From Endomychus coccineus (Eukaryota; Arthropoda; Insecta; Coleoptera; Endomychidae): a DNA stretch of 64,000 nucleotides. The number at the start of each line of letters is the position of its first letter. The stretch's first letter is position 1. The stretch lies in the NCBI GenBank assembly GCA_958510875.1, contig OY294069.1, positions 176,496,868 to 176,560,867 on the forward strand, read 5' to 3'. The notes under the pieces are model-generated. The model worked only from the letters and a program-made list of their open reading frames with translations, made no database searches and had not been told where the DNA came from. Of the stretch, positions 23,590-35,308 are shown piece by piece. Made by a program: the position numbers and the translations under genes.

Positions 23590-23910
23590 AATTGTATGTC
23601 TCTGCTTGTCCCAGTTTGCATTTGGGTGGTGTAGCAGTGTTCAAGTATAGATGAATGCCAAATTACCTTCGCATGATCTTCCTGTTTGGCACATTTGTAA
23701 GTTACACTTTTCGCAAATGTTGATTTTCGCAGTTCCGCCGGTGTTGCATGACATACTAGTTTCCCGTGTTTTCTTCTGCGTAAATGTTTGGCTTCAGATG
23801 GTCTTGACAACGTTTCGGTAGACGACTTCTTCTTACTCGAACTGAATTGATATTTCCTAGTTGTTGAGGAAGGTCAAGCACCTGCATAGGTTCAGGGTTT
23901 ATCACACCAT
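23590..23910 (-). pseudogene. possible piggyBac-type C-terminal fragment
   Basis: In mixed minus-strand frames there is RRSRLPKRC, then a cysteine pattern ICEKCNLQMCQTG, then a YT/YHT-like end. This resembles the cysteine-rich finger at the C-terminus of piggyBac-derived transposases (C..C...R...C..C...LC...CF..YH). The frame breaks and the short length keep this tentative. Confidence 0.25.
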
Positions 23911-25110
23911 GGTCAGTCGGTGTGCAGTTCGATGATGGTCGGCGAACTGTGGTAATTCCCCTATTTGTCAGGGTTAGTTCCCAAAATTTTGGTAATAGAA
24001 ATTATGAGGCCTCTTCTCAAGGAGGTATTTATAGCTTTTCAATGGAGGGGGAGGTTTTCAACCAGAAATTTCCGCTTTGTTCCCCTATGTTGAAGTGGGA
24101 ATAACGCTTTTTACCTCTATTTATATATTACCTCCATGGTATCAAGTTTGTTTTGTTCGTGAGGGCCTGTTAGTAGTGCCAGATCTATTCTAAAGCCGCA
24201 GAATAGTGATTAATCTGTATGCATGAGCGATTCGATAAGGGAGAGTTTGAATCCCTAACCCATCTCTTATAAAAGTCCCTGCCTCTGCTCTATTTATGTT
24301 GTGTCATGTTGTTTTCACGTGCTCAGTCTAATTTTTCCGTACATCGTTCATATGCTCCTCTTTTCTCACTCCTACTCTCCGACTAGTTTGTCCAATATAT
24401 GTTCTTTTGCAGACTTTACAAGGACTCTTATAAATCGCAAGGAGTTTAACGTTTCCAAAGTAACTGTGCTTTATTTGTTTAAAATGTAAAATCATAAGTC
24501 AATATTGTATCAGTAACAATCACATGTTATCTACATGGAAATGATTCAAATAGTGGAAATTATTAATTTATACGTATGTACACGATATTAACCTTTGGCG
24601 CAAGCAATAGAGTGCTAGTTATGGTAATCGCATCGTGCATTATGGTAGCGGGCTCTCCTTATTTAGTGGAACACATTCCGATATAATGCTACAATTTATC
24701 TGATTGTGAATTTATTAAAAACCGATCTGCATGTTTGTATTTACCTACCGGTAACACCTTCCAATTTAGTACATACCGTATTAGAGGTTTTCGAAGAAAA
24801 CATCCCAATTGCCAAGTCCCTTTAATTAAGAGCCCAATTATCTCAAAGAGTTGACCTGTTTAACATTCATATAAGCATGTAATCCAGTATTATCGATCGT
24901 ATCTATGTGTCTAGATGGGGGCTAGTGTTGTGTTTTGACCCTCTGTTGGATATGTACCTGAATAGTCTTAGGAAGCTGTTCAACCAAATACCTTTTGTAT
25001 AATCACTTCAATTGAACCCAAATAGGGACCACATCATCAAATTTGGAATAATCCATTCAATTTGAATCAATACATATAGACCTTTTCAATTATTATTCAA
25101 CTGTTTCTTC
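23911..25110. other. non-coding stretch, nothing recognised
   Basis: No supportable gene. At about 24205-24275 a sequence with AGTTTGAATCC resembles a degenerate tRNA B box but lacks a good A box. Confidence 0.35.
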
Positions 25111-25124
25111 CGATCTAAACATTC

Positions 25125-26008
25125 TATCATTTGAGGAAAAACGTTTAATTAAAAAGAAAGAAATGCCATCAAATAAAGTACACTTCCACAAATAAAACCC
25201 GAACTTAATTCAACAAGAATATCTATGAAAAATACGAGTGAATATGCGGATGTCCAGTAACAAACTATTTTGTTTTATGTGCTTCATTTTTAAGAAAGAG
25301 GTTAGTGCATGGAATAAACAAGGGTTGAATGATTTAAAACTCATCGCAGAGAGGGCAAAAAAACACGAAAATTCCGTTTCTCACATGTTCTAGGCAAAGT
25401 GGACATACATGAACAGTTAGACAGTGCTTCTTTGTGACATAAAATAGAGTACAACGAAGTTGTGGGAAAAAATCGTCACATTTTGCGCCGATTAATTATG
25501 TGTATACAATTTTGCGGAGCTTTTGAATTATTGTTACGAGGCAATGGTGAGACATTGACGTCGGAAAATCCAAGTATTCATGTTAGGTTTAATCAACTTT
25601 GCAGCTGAATTAGACGCTGTGCTTGCAATACAGATGCAAGGTTCGGGTTTACAAGCGTTCAAACGCGTCTCAAAAACTATTCAGAGCGAATTGGTAGATG
25701 CAATATTGCAAATTTACGAGCATGAAATCTTAAAAGGAATTAAATCAGGAAATGTCATTGCTTTGGAGGCCGATGAAACTGCAGATACCTCTAATCATCA
25801 GCAAATGGTTGTTATTAATCGATATGTGTTTAATGGACAAATTTTTGAACGCTTTTGGCCTTTTTTTAAGCCGGGTGAACATAATGCTGATGTATTAGCA
25901 AAATCATTGCTGAACGAATTGCAAATCTAATCGCTATTTCAAGTATACCAAAAATAGGTAAGTTTCTTCTTGTGGCCACCCTCTTTCATTACTCACGAGC
26001 CGCTACTG
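25125..26008 (+). pseudogene. ZMYM1-like hAT transposase relic with 3' terminus
   Basis: N-terminal pieces include FEEKRLIKKKE and a TTF-type zinc finger, NKLFCFMCFIF, followed by AWNKQGLNDLKLIAERAKKH. An open frame (25580-25930) contains FKRVSKTIQSELVDA and IALEADETADTSNHQQMVV. ADETxDxSxxEQ is the first catalytic-aspartate block of hAT elements related to ZMYM1 (DUF4371). The element ends CTCACGAGCCGCTACTG at 26008. That terminus resembles the other hAT family here (CAGTGGCGGCTCGTGA) but differs in sequence. The 3' half of the protein is missing. Confidence 0.75.
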
Positions 26009-26581
26009 TCATTTTCACAGCATGTTTTCCAGAACCACTAAAAAAAAAGACAAAAACCACCAAATAACTTTCAGAGAGTAGTTACTTGATATATCGAAGA
26101 TAATTTAAGTTTTTATACAATTTATTGTATTTCCTCTAAGCTTTCTAATGGAAATATAATTATTCGAGAATTTCATGGTATAAACTGTGATAGACTATCC
26201 GATAAATTTCTATTTGAATGGTAAAACGTTCGTAGACCACATCGTGCGTTTACATAGCAGTGATGATACGAGAATCTTTATAATTTGATTTGAATTGTAG
26301 GTTTAAATTCATTTATTACAATATCTTGAAGTGTGTGAGTGTAAATCAGAGGTTCTCAAACTGACACGCTCACTCTCTGTTCGTAGTTTTTGCTGGGTAA
26401 TATACCCTCAAGTTCTTGCTCTCGGCTCATAAGTATATGGAAAGAATAGCATAGTTTTTTTTTATTATAATAAATTTTGACGAAGGCTCTTGACCCTTTA
26501 CGCCATAGTAGAGTATATTTCGTTCTACTTACGAAACTTTTGAATTGATGTATCACTACATAGTATAAAACAAAGTCGCTT
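26009..26581. other. non-coding stretch, nothing recognised
   Basis: AT-rich DNA between the hAT end and the Helitron. No coding signal. Confidence 0.4.
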
Positions 26582-27230
26582 TCTCTGTCCCTATATCCCT
26601 ATGTATGCTTAAATCTTTAAAACTACTCAACGGATTTTGATGCGTTTTTTTTTAATAGATAGAGTGATTGAAGAGGAAGGTTTATATGTATAATAACATC
26701 CATTAAATAGTGGAGAAATACTGTTATTTTTGAGGTTTCTAATGCGAAGTCGTAAATAATTACATTTTTTCCGCTTACATTGCAAATGCAGGCTGAACCC
26801 TACGAGATATATCAAAATAATGTACAAGTATTGTACACATTGAAAAGGTCTACAGAAAACTCGGCGATGGTATATGTCTATCTCTTATGGTTATCCCACA
26901 ATACCATTTTTTGTCATTTACTTTTTACGACAAATAATGGCTAATTTTCGAAGCGATTTTAACCAATACAGCATTATTCCTTATCCAATTAAATACCTTA
27001 AATACATTATTGATTCAATATAGATCTATATGGCCCTTACAGCATATGATTTAAATGAATATTTTCGAAGATATTACAAATTTAAAAATTGCGGGACGTA
27101 GCGTTTGCGGCGGTACCGGCCGGCCGGGCGGGAGCGTGCCTATAAATAGCGCGTCGAAGGCCGCGGTTCTCCCTATAGCACTTTGAATTTATCAGCATTG
27201 CACCCGTGTGAAGCCGGGGCGGGTCGCTAG
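26582..27230 (+). mobile_element. non-autonomous Helitron
   Basis: The 5' end begins TCTCTGTCCCTATATCCC followed by an ACGGATTTTGATGCG-type sequence, commonly seen at insect Helitron starts. The 3' end reads GTGTGAAGCCGGGGCGGGTC and then GCTAG, the required CTRR terminus, followed by T in the flank. Helitrons have no inverted repeats and insert between A and T. There is no Rep/helicase gene. Just inside the 3' end (27103-27172) is a strikingly GC-rich island with GGCGGTACCGGCCGGCCGGG in an AT-rich element. Confidence 0.75.
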
Positions 27231-27244
27231 TATATCAATATTTT

Positions 27245-27420
27245 GTTGATTTACTCTACAGTTGAACAAAGTGTGACTTAGGTCGCATGTGGAGGAGTTG
27301 CCACACTTACCTTTGACGTTTTCTGATAAATTGATTCTATGGAGGTGCGATTTGAATCTTCCATGATTGAATATAATCCAATTAAGGTAGTGTAGGCCTT
27401 TCGGGGTTATACTTTTTTTT
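27245..27420 (-). pseudogene. LINE polyprotein C-terminal fragment
   Basis: The minus strand reads IIFNHGRFKSHLHRINLSEN followed by CGNSSTCDLSHTLFNC. This matches the LTGHG.F..HLH...L...  C..C...D..HI.F.C region after the LINE RNase H/connector. It is short but well preserved. It directly abuts the Helitron 3' end, which may have inserted beside or into it. Confidence 0.55.
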
Positions 27421-28059
27421 TATAAAATGGTGTATATGTTACGGAAGAGTGCAATTATTCCATATTGAGTGAGTTTTGATTGAAGTTTCCCTCCCTAAAG
27501 TTAGGTGTGGACATATACTTTAAGTTTTGAGTACTCACAATTCACACGCATGCAAAAAATTAATATATTTATTCGCAATTAAAGTTTTGTATTATACAAC
27601 TAATAAGAAGAAATACTAATAAGCATAGAACATACAGCATACAAAATGGTTAGGTGAAGAATTTGGCAAATTCCAAGCCGCACCAAGTTTGCCTGTAAAA
27701 AATTTTTGGGAACTAATTGCAAAATTGAAAGATATCAAATTTGAACCTGGTTTCTTTTGATGTTCCACTATTTACAAATACCCCAATCTCTGAGTGAATA
27801 ACATTCTATAGTAATGGCTTTCAAATAGTAATATCACCGATTAGTGGAGGGCAGCTATGATTTGTTGTGCAATTTTGGCGCTTGTTAACGGGACTTGGCT
27901 CAAAATGTTCGTATTGATGGCCCAAACGACATACTAAAAAGTAGAATTACCAAAATGGGTGCCACCCAGTTTAATTGGGCAAAAACTGTATTTTTGTCCT
28001 TTTTAGAGCTATTTTTTTGTTTTATTCTTTCTTGAAGGCATTAGAGGTAACAAAAGAAC
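27421..28059. other. non-coding stretch, nothing recognised
   Basis: No supportable feature. Confidence 0.4.
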
Positions 28060-28430
28060 GACAGACCTATTAGCACTAAATAGGGAAAAAATAAAAGTTG
28101 TAACAGTTGCGCCAATAAAACGGCACCTAAGCAAAATAGGACTGTACAATGCAGACTTTTCGGTAAGGATACAGAAGCAGTGACAAACATACTGTGTAAA
28201 TGCGAGGCAATGAACCGCAAAAGACAGTCAATTTTTAGAAAGCCTAGCGGCGAACCAGAATTATACAGTTCCCACTCAGTAAAGGACTTGTACAAACTCG
28301 TACAAGGTACAAAACTACTCGAGTGGATAGTAAAGAACAAAACAAAGGCGAGATACAATTGGCCAACAGGCCTAAGTGTCACTTTAGGCAATAGCCAGAC
28401 AAGCCTACAAAGGGGGTGATGTTTTTAGTT
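28060..28430 (+). pseudogene. LINE C-terminal fragment, second family
   Basis: The plus strand contains APIKRHLSKIGLYNADF, then TEAVTNILCKCEAMNRKR and SVKDLYKLVQGTKLLEWI. This follows the pattern HL...GL.....CR.C....ET..HILC.C.AL...R and then the helical C-terminus of I/R1-type LINE proteins. The first zinc ligands are frameshifted. A possible 3'UTR follows with CAGGGGACTCTCACAG. Confidence 0.6.
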
Positions 28431-29400
28431 AGTATACCAGGGGACTCTCACAGTAGATCATGAGTCCCAAAGGCTCATAACCTCCCAATAAGCATTTGCA
28501 TAATGCTCAAGCTCGACCGTGTGACATACCCTTGGTACCTTGGTTTTGATACATAACTTACTATTACTGCTGCCTCTTTGCAGTTAATTTCAACTCTTAC
28601 GTCCAACGCCTCAAAAAAAAGAAGAGAATTAATCACAATGGGATGTCTGGTACGCTCCTATTTGTTTCAGGATCGAGCTGAAGACCATTTCTTCGGTACA
28701 ACTTTGGCGAACATTTTGAGAAGTGCAGCCACGACCGACCGCGATAGGATATTAATATATAATACCTACACATAAATAAGTGATACAACAGCATTGTGCA
28801 GGACATATTTATGGTTCATTAGAGACCATTCGAGCCCGTGTGGCCGGACACATCTCTAATTGTGTTCGGATAAGGTCCTAATAACCACACAGAGCGACAT
28901 TTATACCAAGTGAATAATTTATTTATAATGACGGAATAAATATCGGATTAAAAAGATTTGTGTGGTGTGATGAATAGCGTACGCTGTCTTGCTCGGCTTA
29001 AAACTTGTTTAATTGATTGGACTATTCTTAAAAAAATACTTACACAACTTGTATTTTGTTTGTGTGAAAATATGAATTTATAGGCAGAAAATTAGTGAGG
29101 ATACAGTTGATCTTGGCTTATTTATCGTGTCTTATGAATTATAGTCAAATATATGCGTGGTCGAGGCGACTACACTCAGCTGTTATTTATTCTCGTATTA
29201 CTTTGTATATGAGCGTTTCAGCATTTATTACTTGTTATTACTTATTGTCTGTGTCACTTTACTCGTAACTCTGCCAATGTTGTGAAAGTATACATTGGTG
29301 CAAAGTATGGTTTCTATGGATAGGATATGTCTAACTTTTGAATTTTTACACAATAAGATCCTAAGTTATAATACAAGAAAATGCACTATGTGAATGTGAA
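28431..29400. other. non-coding stretch, nothing recognised
   Basis: Mostly AT-rich. The first 150 bases may be LINE 3'UTR. No coding signal. Confidence 0.4.
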
Positions 29401-29406
29401 GGTTGA

Positions 29407-29660
29407 TCAAAATATAGCAAACAGCAGAAAGGGGCAACAAAATAATTCACAGATAGTTTCAAAGCCTGCCATGCGTTTATATTGCTCACATAAATCTACA
29501 TTGAAATATCTAATAAAAGTTTCAATTTTGGTTGTTAATGTGTTCAGTGTTGGTATTGGTCGTCCTTTTCCCATGATGACTAATTTGTCCATGAAAGTCG
29601 AAAACGTTTCATTTATTAAAGAACACACACAATATCGCGTCGCCCTATTCTCGCCAGATA
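29407..29660 (-). pseudogene. hAT N-terminal TTF-type zinc-finger fragment
   Basis: The minus-strand frame contains GKGRPIPTLNTLTTKIETF and then NVDLCEQYKRMAG, ending ELFCCPFLLFAI. This resembles the TTF zinc finger of hAT/ZMYM-like proteins (F...WY..YKWL.G....N.LFCFPCLLF). No catalytic domain is attached. A plus-strand frame over the same bases has no motif and is considered its shadow. Confidence 0.45.
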
Positions 29661-29699
29661 CTTACAATATGTTGATATGCTTCCAACTCATTTAATCTC

Positions 29700-30055
29700 A
29701 AACAATACGGTTGACACAGGGCGACATACTGAGCCCTCCACCATTACCTATGATCTCGAGCAGCTAATTACCGAACCAACGCGGATTCCTATTAACACTA
29801 TCATTATGCCTATACGCTTGCCCTATTCCTAACAATCAAAATACTTGGGAAGTAAATGTCGGACCATGGGGAAATTCTAACCATTCACTCATCTCTTGTC
29901 CCCATATCACTCCGCGAACCAATCCAACACTCTCCTCATGATTTCCGAGGTGGTTTTAGTGGGTAGGCAACATAAGTTGAGAGTCCCACACTTCCAGGGA
30001 AAGGAAGAACCTGTACCTGGAGTTCAACAAGAATTTCCACCCGCCAAAAAAAAAA
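29700..30055 (+). pseudogene. Jockey/CR1-type LINE endonuclease fragment
   Basis: With small frame corrections, YDLEQLITEPTRIP is followed by a TLDLFLT-like block and PWGNSDHSLIS. These are the APE-type endonuclease segments T.P.TR...  LDL..T  and the SDH catalytic block. A ten-base A run (30045-30054) follows a P-rich end. A shorter copy of the same part lies at 50.2 kb, and a matching N-terminal endonuclease part at 44.2 kb. Confidence 0.65.
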
Positions 30056-30061
30056 GCTTAT

Positions 30062-30776
30062 GTTAGGTTAGGTACATGGAAAGCAGGAGCCTCTTCTCCT
30101 GTGCGGAGCCTGAAAACCGCAACCAGGCGCCTCCCCAGGTGGCGGATAAGAGAGTACCCAAGGCCCTGTTGCCAGCAGGGTCAAGGGTAGGAGTAGACAT
30201 GCTCTCGCAGACTAACAGGCACACAGACCCTGGATAGATTATGGACTCCCAGTCACATGTTACTGAGAAGAAGGTGACGAATAGACTGTGGCTGATACGG
30301 ATGATCCATATGTTCCAGAAGAGTAAGCTATCTCAACATAGATAACTTACTAAAACACATACGAAATATCCAAAAAGCGATAAAGTACTAGAGACACAGA
30401 AACCTTAATTTAGGGAACAAACAATATTTTTGGTACAAAACAGATAAACCACAGGAAACATCCATGGCGAGATAAAGTACTGAAAACCCGGAAACCATAA
30501 CATCCTGGTAAAACCAGAAACACCGTAGAGAGTTATCCATAGGGATAAATAACTTAGACATTAAATACCGTAAAATTGGGCATCAACCAGATTACGGTAT
30601 AAACAGAGAACGTGAACGTCAACGTAAACAACAAAGTAGATATCGACGGAACATCAACGTAAATATCAGCATAAACACCAAAGGAAACTCACATCGATAT
30701 AACATCGAGAACATAAGAGAAAGACGCAGTCCATATCCTGAAGTAATGCGATAAGCGGTTCCGTGATATGGGTATT
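30062..30776 (+). repeat. short R1-clade LINE derivative: 5' leader joined to 3'UTR
   Basis: A short TTAGG tract (30062-30072) is followed by leader-like sequence with AGGAGCCTCTTCTCC and GGCGCCTCCCCAGG, as seen at 5' ends of R1-type elements. At 30727-30774 it carries a near-identical copy of the 3'UTR segment of the LINE at 30.8-33.5 kb (CAGTCCATATCCTGAAG, GATATGG; compare 33298-33345). It encodes no reverse transcriptase. It ends at the second TTAGG tract. It is an internally deleted or rearranged relative of the neighbouring LINE. Confidence 0.55.
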
Positions 30777-30811
30777 TTAGGTTAGGTTAGGTTGGGTTAG
30801 GTTAGGTTAGG
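30777..30811 (+). repeat. TTAGG-type tract upstream of LINE
   Basis: About seven copies of TTAGG with one TTGGG variant. TTAGG is the canonical insect telomere unit; short interstitial tracts are also common. Confidence 0.85.
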
Positions 30812-33467
30812 ATCTATATTAGACCTAACATTCGCTTCGTCAAAATTGGCTTCCAGGATAGTAAACTGGACAGTGATGGAGGAGGAAACCCTAAGTGATC
30901 ATAGGGCTATAACGTTTGAGATCACAAATTCTATAACACAGAACAGAGTAGCGAGCTCTACGGGCTGGAACATCAAAAAGCTCGATAAGGACAAATTAAT
31001 ACGATCGTTGGGGACCCTGCTACCACAAGCTAACAATGCTTTGGATTTATCTACAAGTATAGGTAAAGCATGTTCGGCCTCGATGCCTAAAAATATTCGT
31101 CACAAGAAATTCAAACCAGCTTACTGGTGGTCTCAAAACATTGCCGGCATGAGAAGGGAGTGTATTGCCAAGAGGAGACAGGTGTCAAAAAACAACAAAA
31201 TGAAAGTTACTCAAGAGACAAGAGACACAGCCAAGGAGGTCTATAAAACATCCAAAAAGACTCTGAGGCGTGAAATTAATAAGTCTAAGAGAAAATGCTG
31301 GAAAGATCTATGCGCAGACATTGACAACGACCCATGGGGGAACGCTTACAAGATAGCCACGCGTAGAATCCGTGGATCCCCTCAGTCTCATAATATCACC
31401 TTCGAAATGGCCGACGAAATCATCGGGACCCTATTTCCTGTACACGAGGAATTCGTTAGACAAACCATAATACCGCCTGAAATCAATTCATTCACTAAGG
31501 ATGAATTATCATTTGCAGGAGGTAGGTTAAGGAATAAAAGCGCTGCGGGGATTGATCAAATCCCGGTAGAGATCGTGAAGATTGCGATAACAGAATTTCC
31601 TGAGAAAATTCTGAAAATCATGAATGGAGCATTGGAGAAAGGCGAATTTTCCGAGAGCTGGAAAATGGCCAAGGTTATTCTACTAAGGAAACCGAATAAA
31701 CCAGAAAAGTCCCCAGCATCGTATAGACCGATATGCCTTCTAAACGTTCTGGGAAAAACCCTAGAGCACCTGATATTGAATAGACTCCAAAGCTGTCTAG
31801 AAGAAAATAGCGTAATTTCGGACAGGCAATTTGGCTTCCGTAAAGGCAGGTCTACAATAGACGTGATAGGCCTAATCAATGAAAAATTGAGAAAGGTCGT
31901 AGAGGGACCATACAACCGTAGAAAGGTCGGCTGCATAGTCACATTGGACATCCAGAATGCCTTTAATACAGCATCATGGAAGCATATGATAGATAAGCTA
32001 GAAGACATAGGGCTAGATCAAGGCATTCGTTGATTGATAGGAAGCTATCTACAAAATAGGAAGATAAGGATTGAATACGAGGGGATCACCTCGGATAGAT
32101 CCATAAACAGCGGAGTCCCGCAAGGGTCCATTCTAGGTCCTACACTCTGGAATGTACAATACAATGGAGTTCTAGAAGCTGAACTTCCCGAAGGAGTAAC
32201 TACGGTGGCATTCGCTAACGACCTGGTGGTCGTAGCGATTGCCAGAAATCACGAAGAACTACAGGTCAAAGTGAATGGAGCGATAAGGAATATTAACCAT
32301 TGGCTGGAAGGGAGAGGCCTTATACTGGCCGCTAGTAAAACAGAGGCAGTAATAATCTCGACCAAGAGGATAAACCCTTTAGTGACCTTGATGGTAAAGG
32401 GGGAGATTATAACTCCGCAAGATTCGATCAAATATCTAGGAGTATGGTTAGATACTAAAAATTCCTATAAAAGACATTTAAACTACTCGGTAGAAAAAAC
32501 ATCTAAGTCAGTTGCGGCATTAAATAATCTAATGCCAAATGTTGGGGGTCCGTCTAGCAGCAAGAGAAAGCTGATAAATTCAGTTGCCATATCTACGGCC
32601 TTATATGCGGCACCCATATGGTATCCTATTCTGAGGTTTAAATATACCAAGAACAAATTAAACTCGTTAGGAAGAAGGCTAAATTTGAGAACCTGTAGTG
32701 CTTACCGTACCACATCTAGTGAAGCGCTAGAGGTATTGGCAGACTCACCCCCATTACACCTGAAGGCGCTAGAACGAAAGGAAACATATGAAGGAAGCTC
32801 AAAAACGGAGGCTAATAAGGCAATGATGAGTAGATGGCAAGAAAGGTGGGATACCACCACAAAAGCCGCTCATACACGAGAGTTTATCCCAATCATAGAT
32901 ACATGGTGTAAACGGAAATATGGGCAGGTGGATTATCACCTAACCCAGATACTGACAGGCCATGGATGCTTTAGGAAATATTTATACAGATTTAAATTAT
33001 CTGAAGACGACAAATGTGTTTATTGTGGAGAAATAGACACTCCACCTTCAAAACGACCTAAAAACCATAGTAAACAACATGATCATGGATAAAGAGGCAT
33101 GGATCAAGTACGCAAACCTCATAAGAAGGATCATAAAGATCAAGGAAGAGGAAGAACACGAGTACGAATAGAAAAAACATACTATGACGAAGACGTACTA
33201 AGAAACTTCTGGGCTAAGTTCCATTCCGACGATGGACAGGTCACCTGTCCTAGGGTGATAAAAAGTCAGAACCAACTATGAGAAGACACATACAAGACAG
33301 TCCATATCCTGAAGCAATGTGATAAACGGTCCCGGGATATGGATGAAGATATGAGAGGTTTTAGCAGGTATGCTCTAATATCATTGAGTGAGTCCTGCAC
33401 TACCTGAAGTGATAGATAAAGCTGACGGTGTGCATCAAGCATTTCCTCTCGAAAGAAAAAAAAAAAA
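30812..33467 (+). pseudogene. R1-clade (TRAS/SART-like) LINE, 5'-truncated, lightly mutated
   Basis: The sequence enters within the endonuclease (DLTFAS, then ETLSDHRAITFEI). The reverse transcriptase has RNKSAAGIDQIPVE, SYRPICLLNVLGK, QFGFRKGRSTID and [14 protein letters not shown]. The active site reads AFANDLVVVA, where FADDL is expected, so a catalytic aspartate is changed to asparagine. A single TGA at 32031-32033 splits the frame. The C-terminus has LTGHGCFRKYL and CVYCGEIDTP, then a deletion removes the remaining zinc ligands; the true end (KTIVNNMIMDKEAWIKYANL) is in another frame. A poly(A) run ends at 33467. All defects look recent and few. R1-clade membership rests on these motifs plus the flanking repeats. 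Confidence 0.8.
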
Positions 33468-33506
33468 GGTTAGGTTAGGTTAGGTTAGGTTAGGTTAAGT
33501 TGGGTA
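33468..33506 (+). repeat. GGTTA tract downstream of LINE
   Basis: About seven GGTTA units, the last two diverged, start immediately after the LINE poly(A). The register (poly(A) joined to GGTTA) resembles the 3' junction of telomere-specific LINEs. Confidence 0.85.
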
Positions 33507-33529
33507 GCAGACCAGCTTGGCTACGTAAC

Positions 33530-34020
33530 ACATGGTATGGCAGAAATCTATAGAAAAATATGGGGGATCTCTAGCTGTAGCATTGTATATCTTCAAAGCA
33601 TTTGACCGAGTATGGCACCAAAGCCTTCTTGTGAAATTTCCGTCATATGGTGCGCCCGCGTCTAAACTTTGCGAACTGTTTTCTTTCAGATCGACCACTT
33701 CATGTGGTGGTTGACGGAGTATCCTCCGATACAATGGCTATAAACGATGCTGCTCCACAGGGATCTATCTTGGCCCCTTCATTGTTTCTGCTCCATATCA
33801 ACGATCTGTTGGAAGTGACCACTTATCAGTCCCGTTGACAACTTTGCAGATGATCATCCACTTCATACCGTTTCTCATCTAGAGCCCCTATATCATCTAA
33901 GGAAGTCAGATGAGCGAGACAGAGACAGGTTGAAGCAATTGATGGAGATCTGGCAATGATTTTAAAATGGAAATCTGATAATCTAGGAGAATACAACTAT
34001 TTCTATTAAGTCTTCCCATC
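33530..34020 (+). pseudogene. LINE reverse-transcriptase fragment
   Basis: Frame-corrected plus-strand pieces are KSIEKYGGSLAVALYIFKAF, then FDRVWHQSLLVKFPSYG and NCFLSDRPLHVVVDGVSSD, then APQGSILAPSLFLLHINDL and DNFADDHPLHTV. The FADD catalytic motif is present although its frame is broken. The same protein family appears on the minus strand at 56.7-57.1 kb and 61.1-61.6 kb. Stops at 33715 and 33838 and frameshifts exclude function. Confidence 0.75.
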
Positions 34021-35300
34021 CATGCTCAGGATCACCACGTCATTCATCTCTTCCTGAGCCAGATAAGCAACAACATTGAGACATATCTTGAATATTGCTA
34101 TTTTGTAAGCAATTGGGTTCGATGACAAGGTCCATAGAATCTGAAATGATGAGGTAATAGGCAACTATTAAGCTACGTGCTTCCCTGAGTCTATACGTTC
34201 GACTCTAAGTATCTTGTTAACTGAAAATAAAAAGTTCAACTGAACAGACAAACGAAACGTTTAATATCCATCTAACAAACGAGACTTCAACGGTTTTAAT
34301 ATTCATTATTTCGAAAGGAAATTCTATTTGCATGTGTGATTGTAGATTGGCCGTAGGGTCCAAAAGTGCGCCTTATGGCGCCCTCTGTTAAAACGTACTT
34401 TCGCCAATTCCATCTCGCTAACGAGAACAACACAATGGCTTTAAAGTTAAAGATTTATCCCATTAAAAATATCCGCAAATAACTGAGCCAATTTACCTAA
34501 CAGATCGTTATCTTATGTTCACCAAACGATCTGCATCACTTGTTTCTACGACCATTAAATATCGCCTTTCCTTTTTCGATGCGTCGATCGTAGTAGGCCA
34601 GTCGAAACTCTGCATTTGTTTTTTCAACAGACTACTATTCTACGCGATCTGTATTATAATCCCCGGTGATTAATTTTAATTTGTGTAAAAACAAACGAAT
34701 TAATTATTTTGATCAAACGGACCGAGGTATTTTCGAGGGCAAGAGAGAGATAGTTTCGGGAGAGATATTATCTGGGTAGAGGGAGCGGCTGTCGCCACTG
34801 TGGATTCACTAATTCCGTAGTCACTACCGTGCACTCTTTAATTGGGAACTGGATTAAAACGTAAAACGTATGGTATTATAGATTATGCTAATTGGGATGC
34901 GCTCAGTTTGAGGGTCTACGAATTTTAAAACCTTTTATCGAATTAATGTATTTAATTAACGGACTTCCGAGACGGTGATAAATATACCAGCCATCCGATA
35001 ACGAACAAATTATTGGAATACAGGATTACAAATGATAATACAGGGGTTTTAACGATTTTTGATGGAATTGTTGTGCATAACTAAAATTAAGAAGGGAGAG
35101 AGTAAGAAAATCAGTCAGTACAAAACTAACAGAGATAAAAGTGGAACATTTTGTGTACGCTTCAACTGTCATTGAAGGAACAAACAAAAAATTTTCGAAG
35201 TGAAACAAAATAACTGTATGTAATTAAATGACATAAGGAAAAAGAATATTGGGTATCCAGCTTCCTAAATCTATCGTCCAAATCCTTGCGTAACTAAGCT
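34021..35300. other. non-coding, non-repetitive block
   Basis: No coding or mobile-element signal in 1.3 kb. Several TAATTA-type homeodomain cores occur (near 34668, 34697, 34940, 34953). The sequence is less monotonous than surrounding DNA. A regulatory role for a nearby developmental gene is possible but unsupported by direct evidence. Confidence 0.3.
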
Positions 35301-35308
35301 ATCATGAT

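Noticed and set aside
24205..24275. tRNA-like segment with AGTTTGAATCC
   Set aside because: The A box and stems are not convincing.
28041..28391. 116-codon hydrophobic minus-strand frame
   Set aside because: Antisense to the LINE C-terminal fragment at 28.1-28.4 kb; the hydrophobicity is a by-product of the lysine-rich sense strand.
31556..32008. 150-codon minus-strand open frame
   Set aside because: Antisense shadow of the R1-clade reverse transcriptase.
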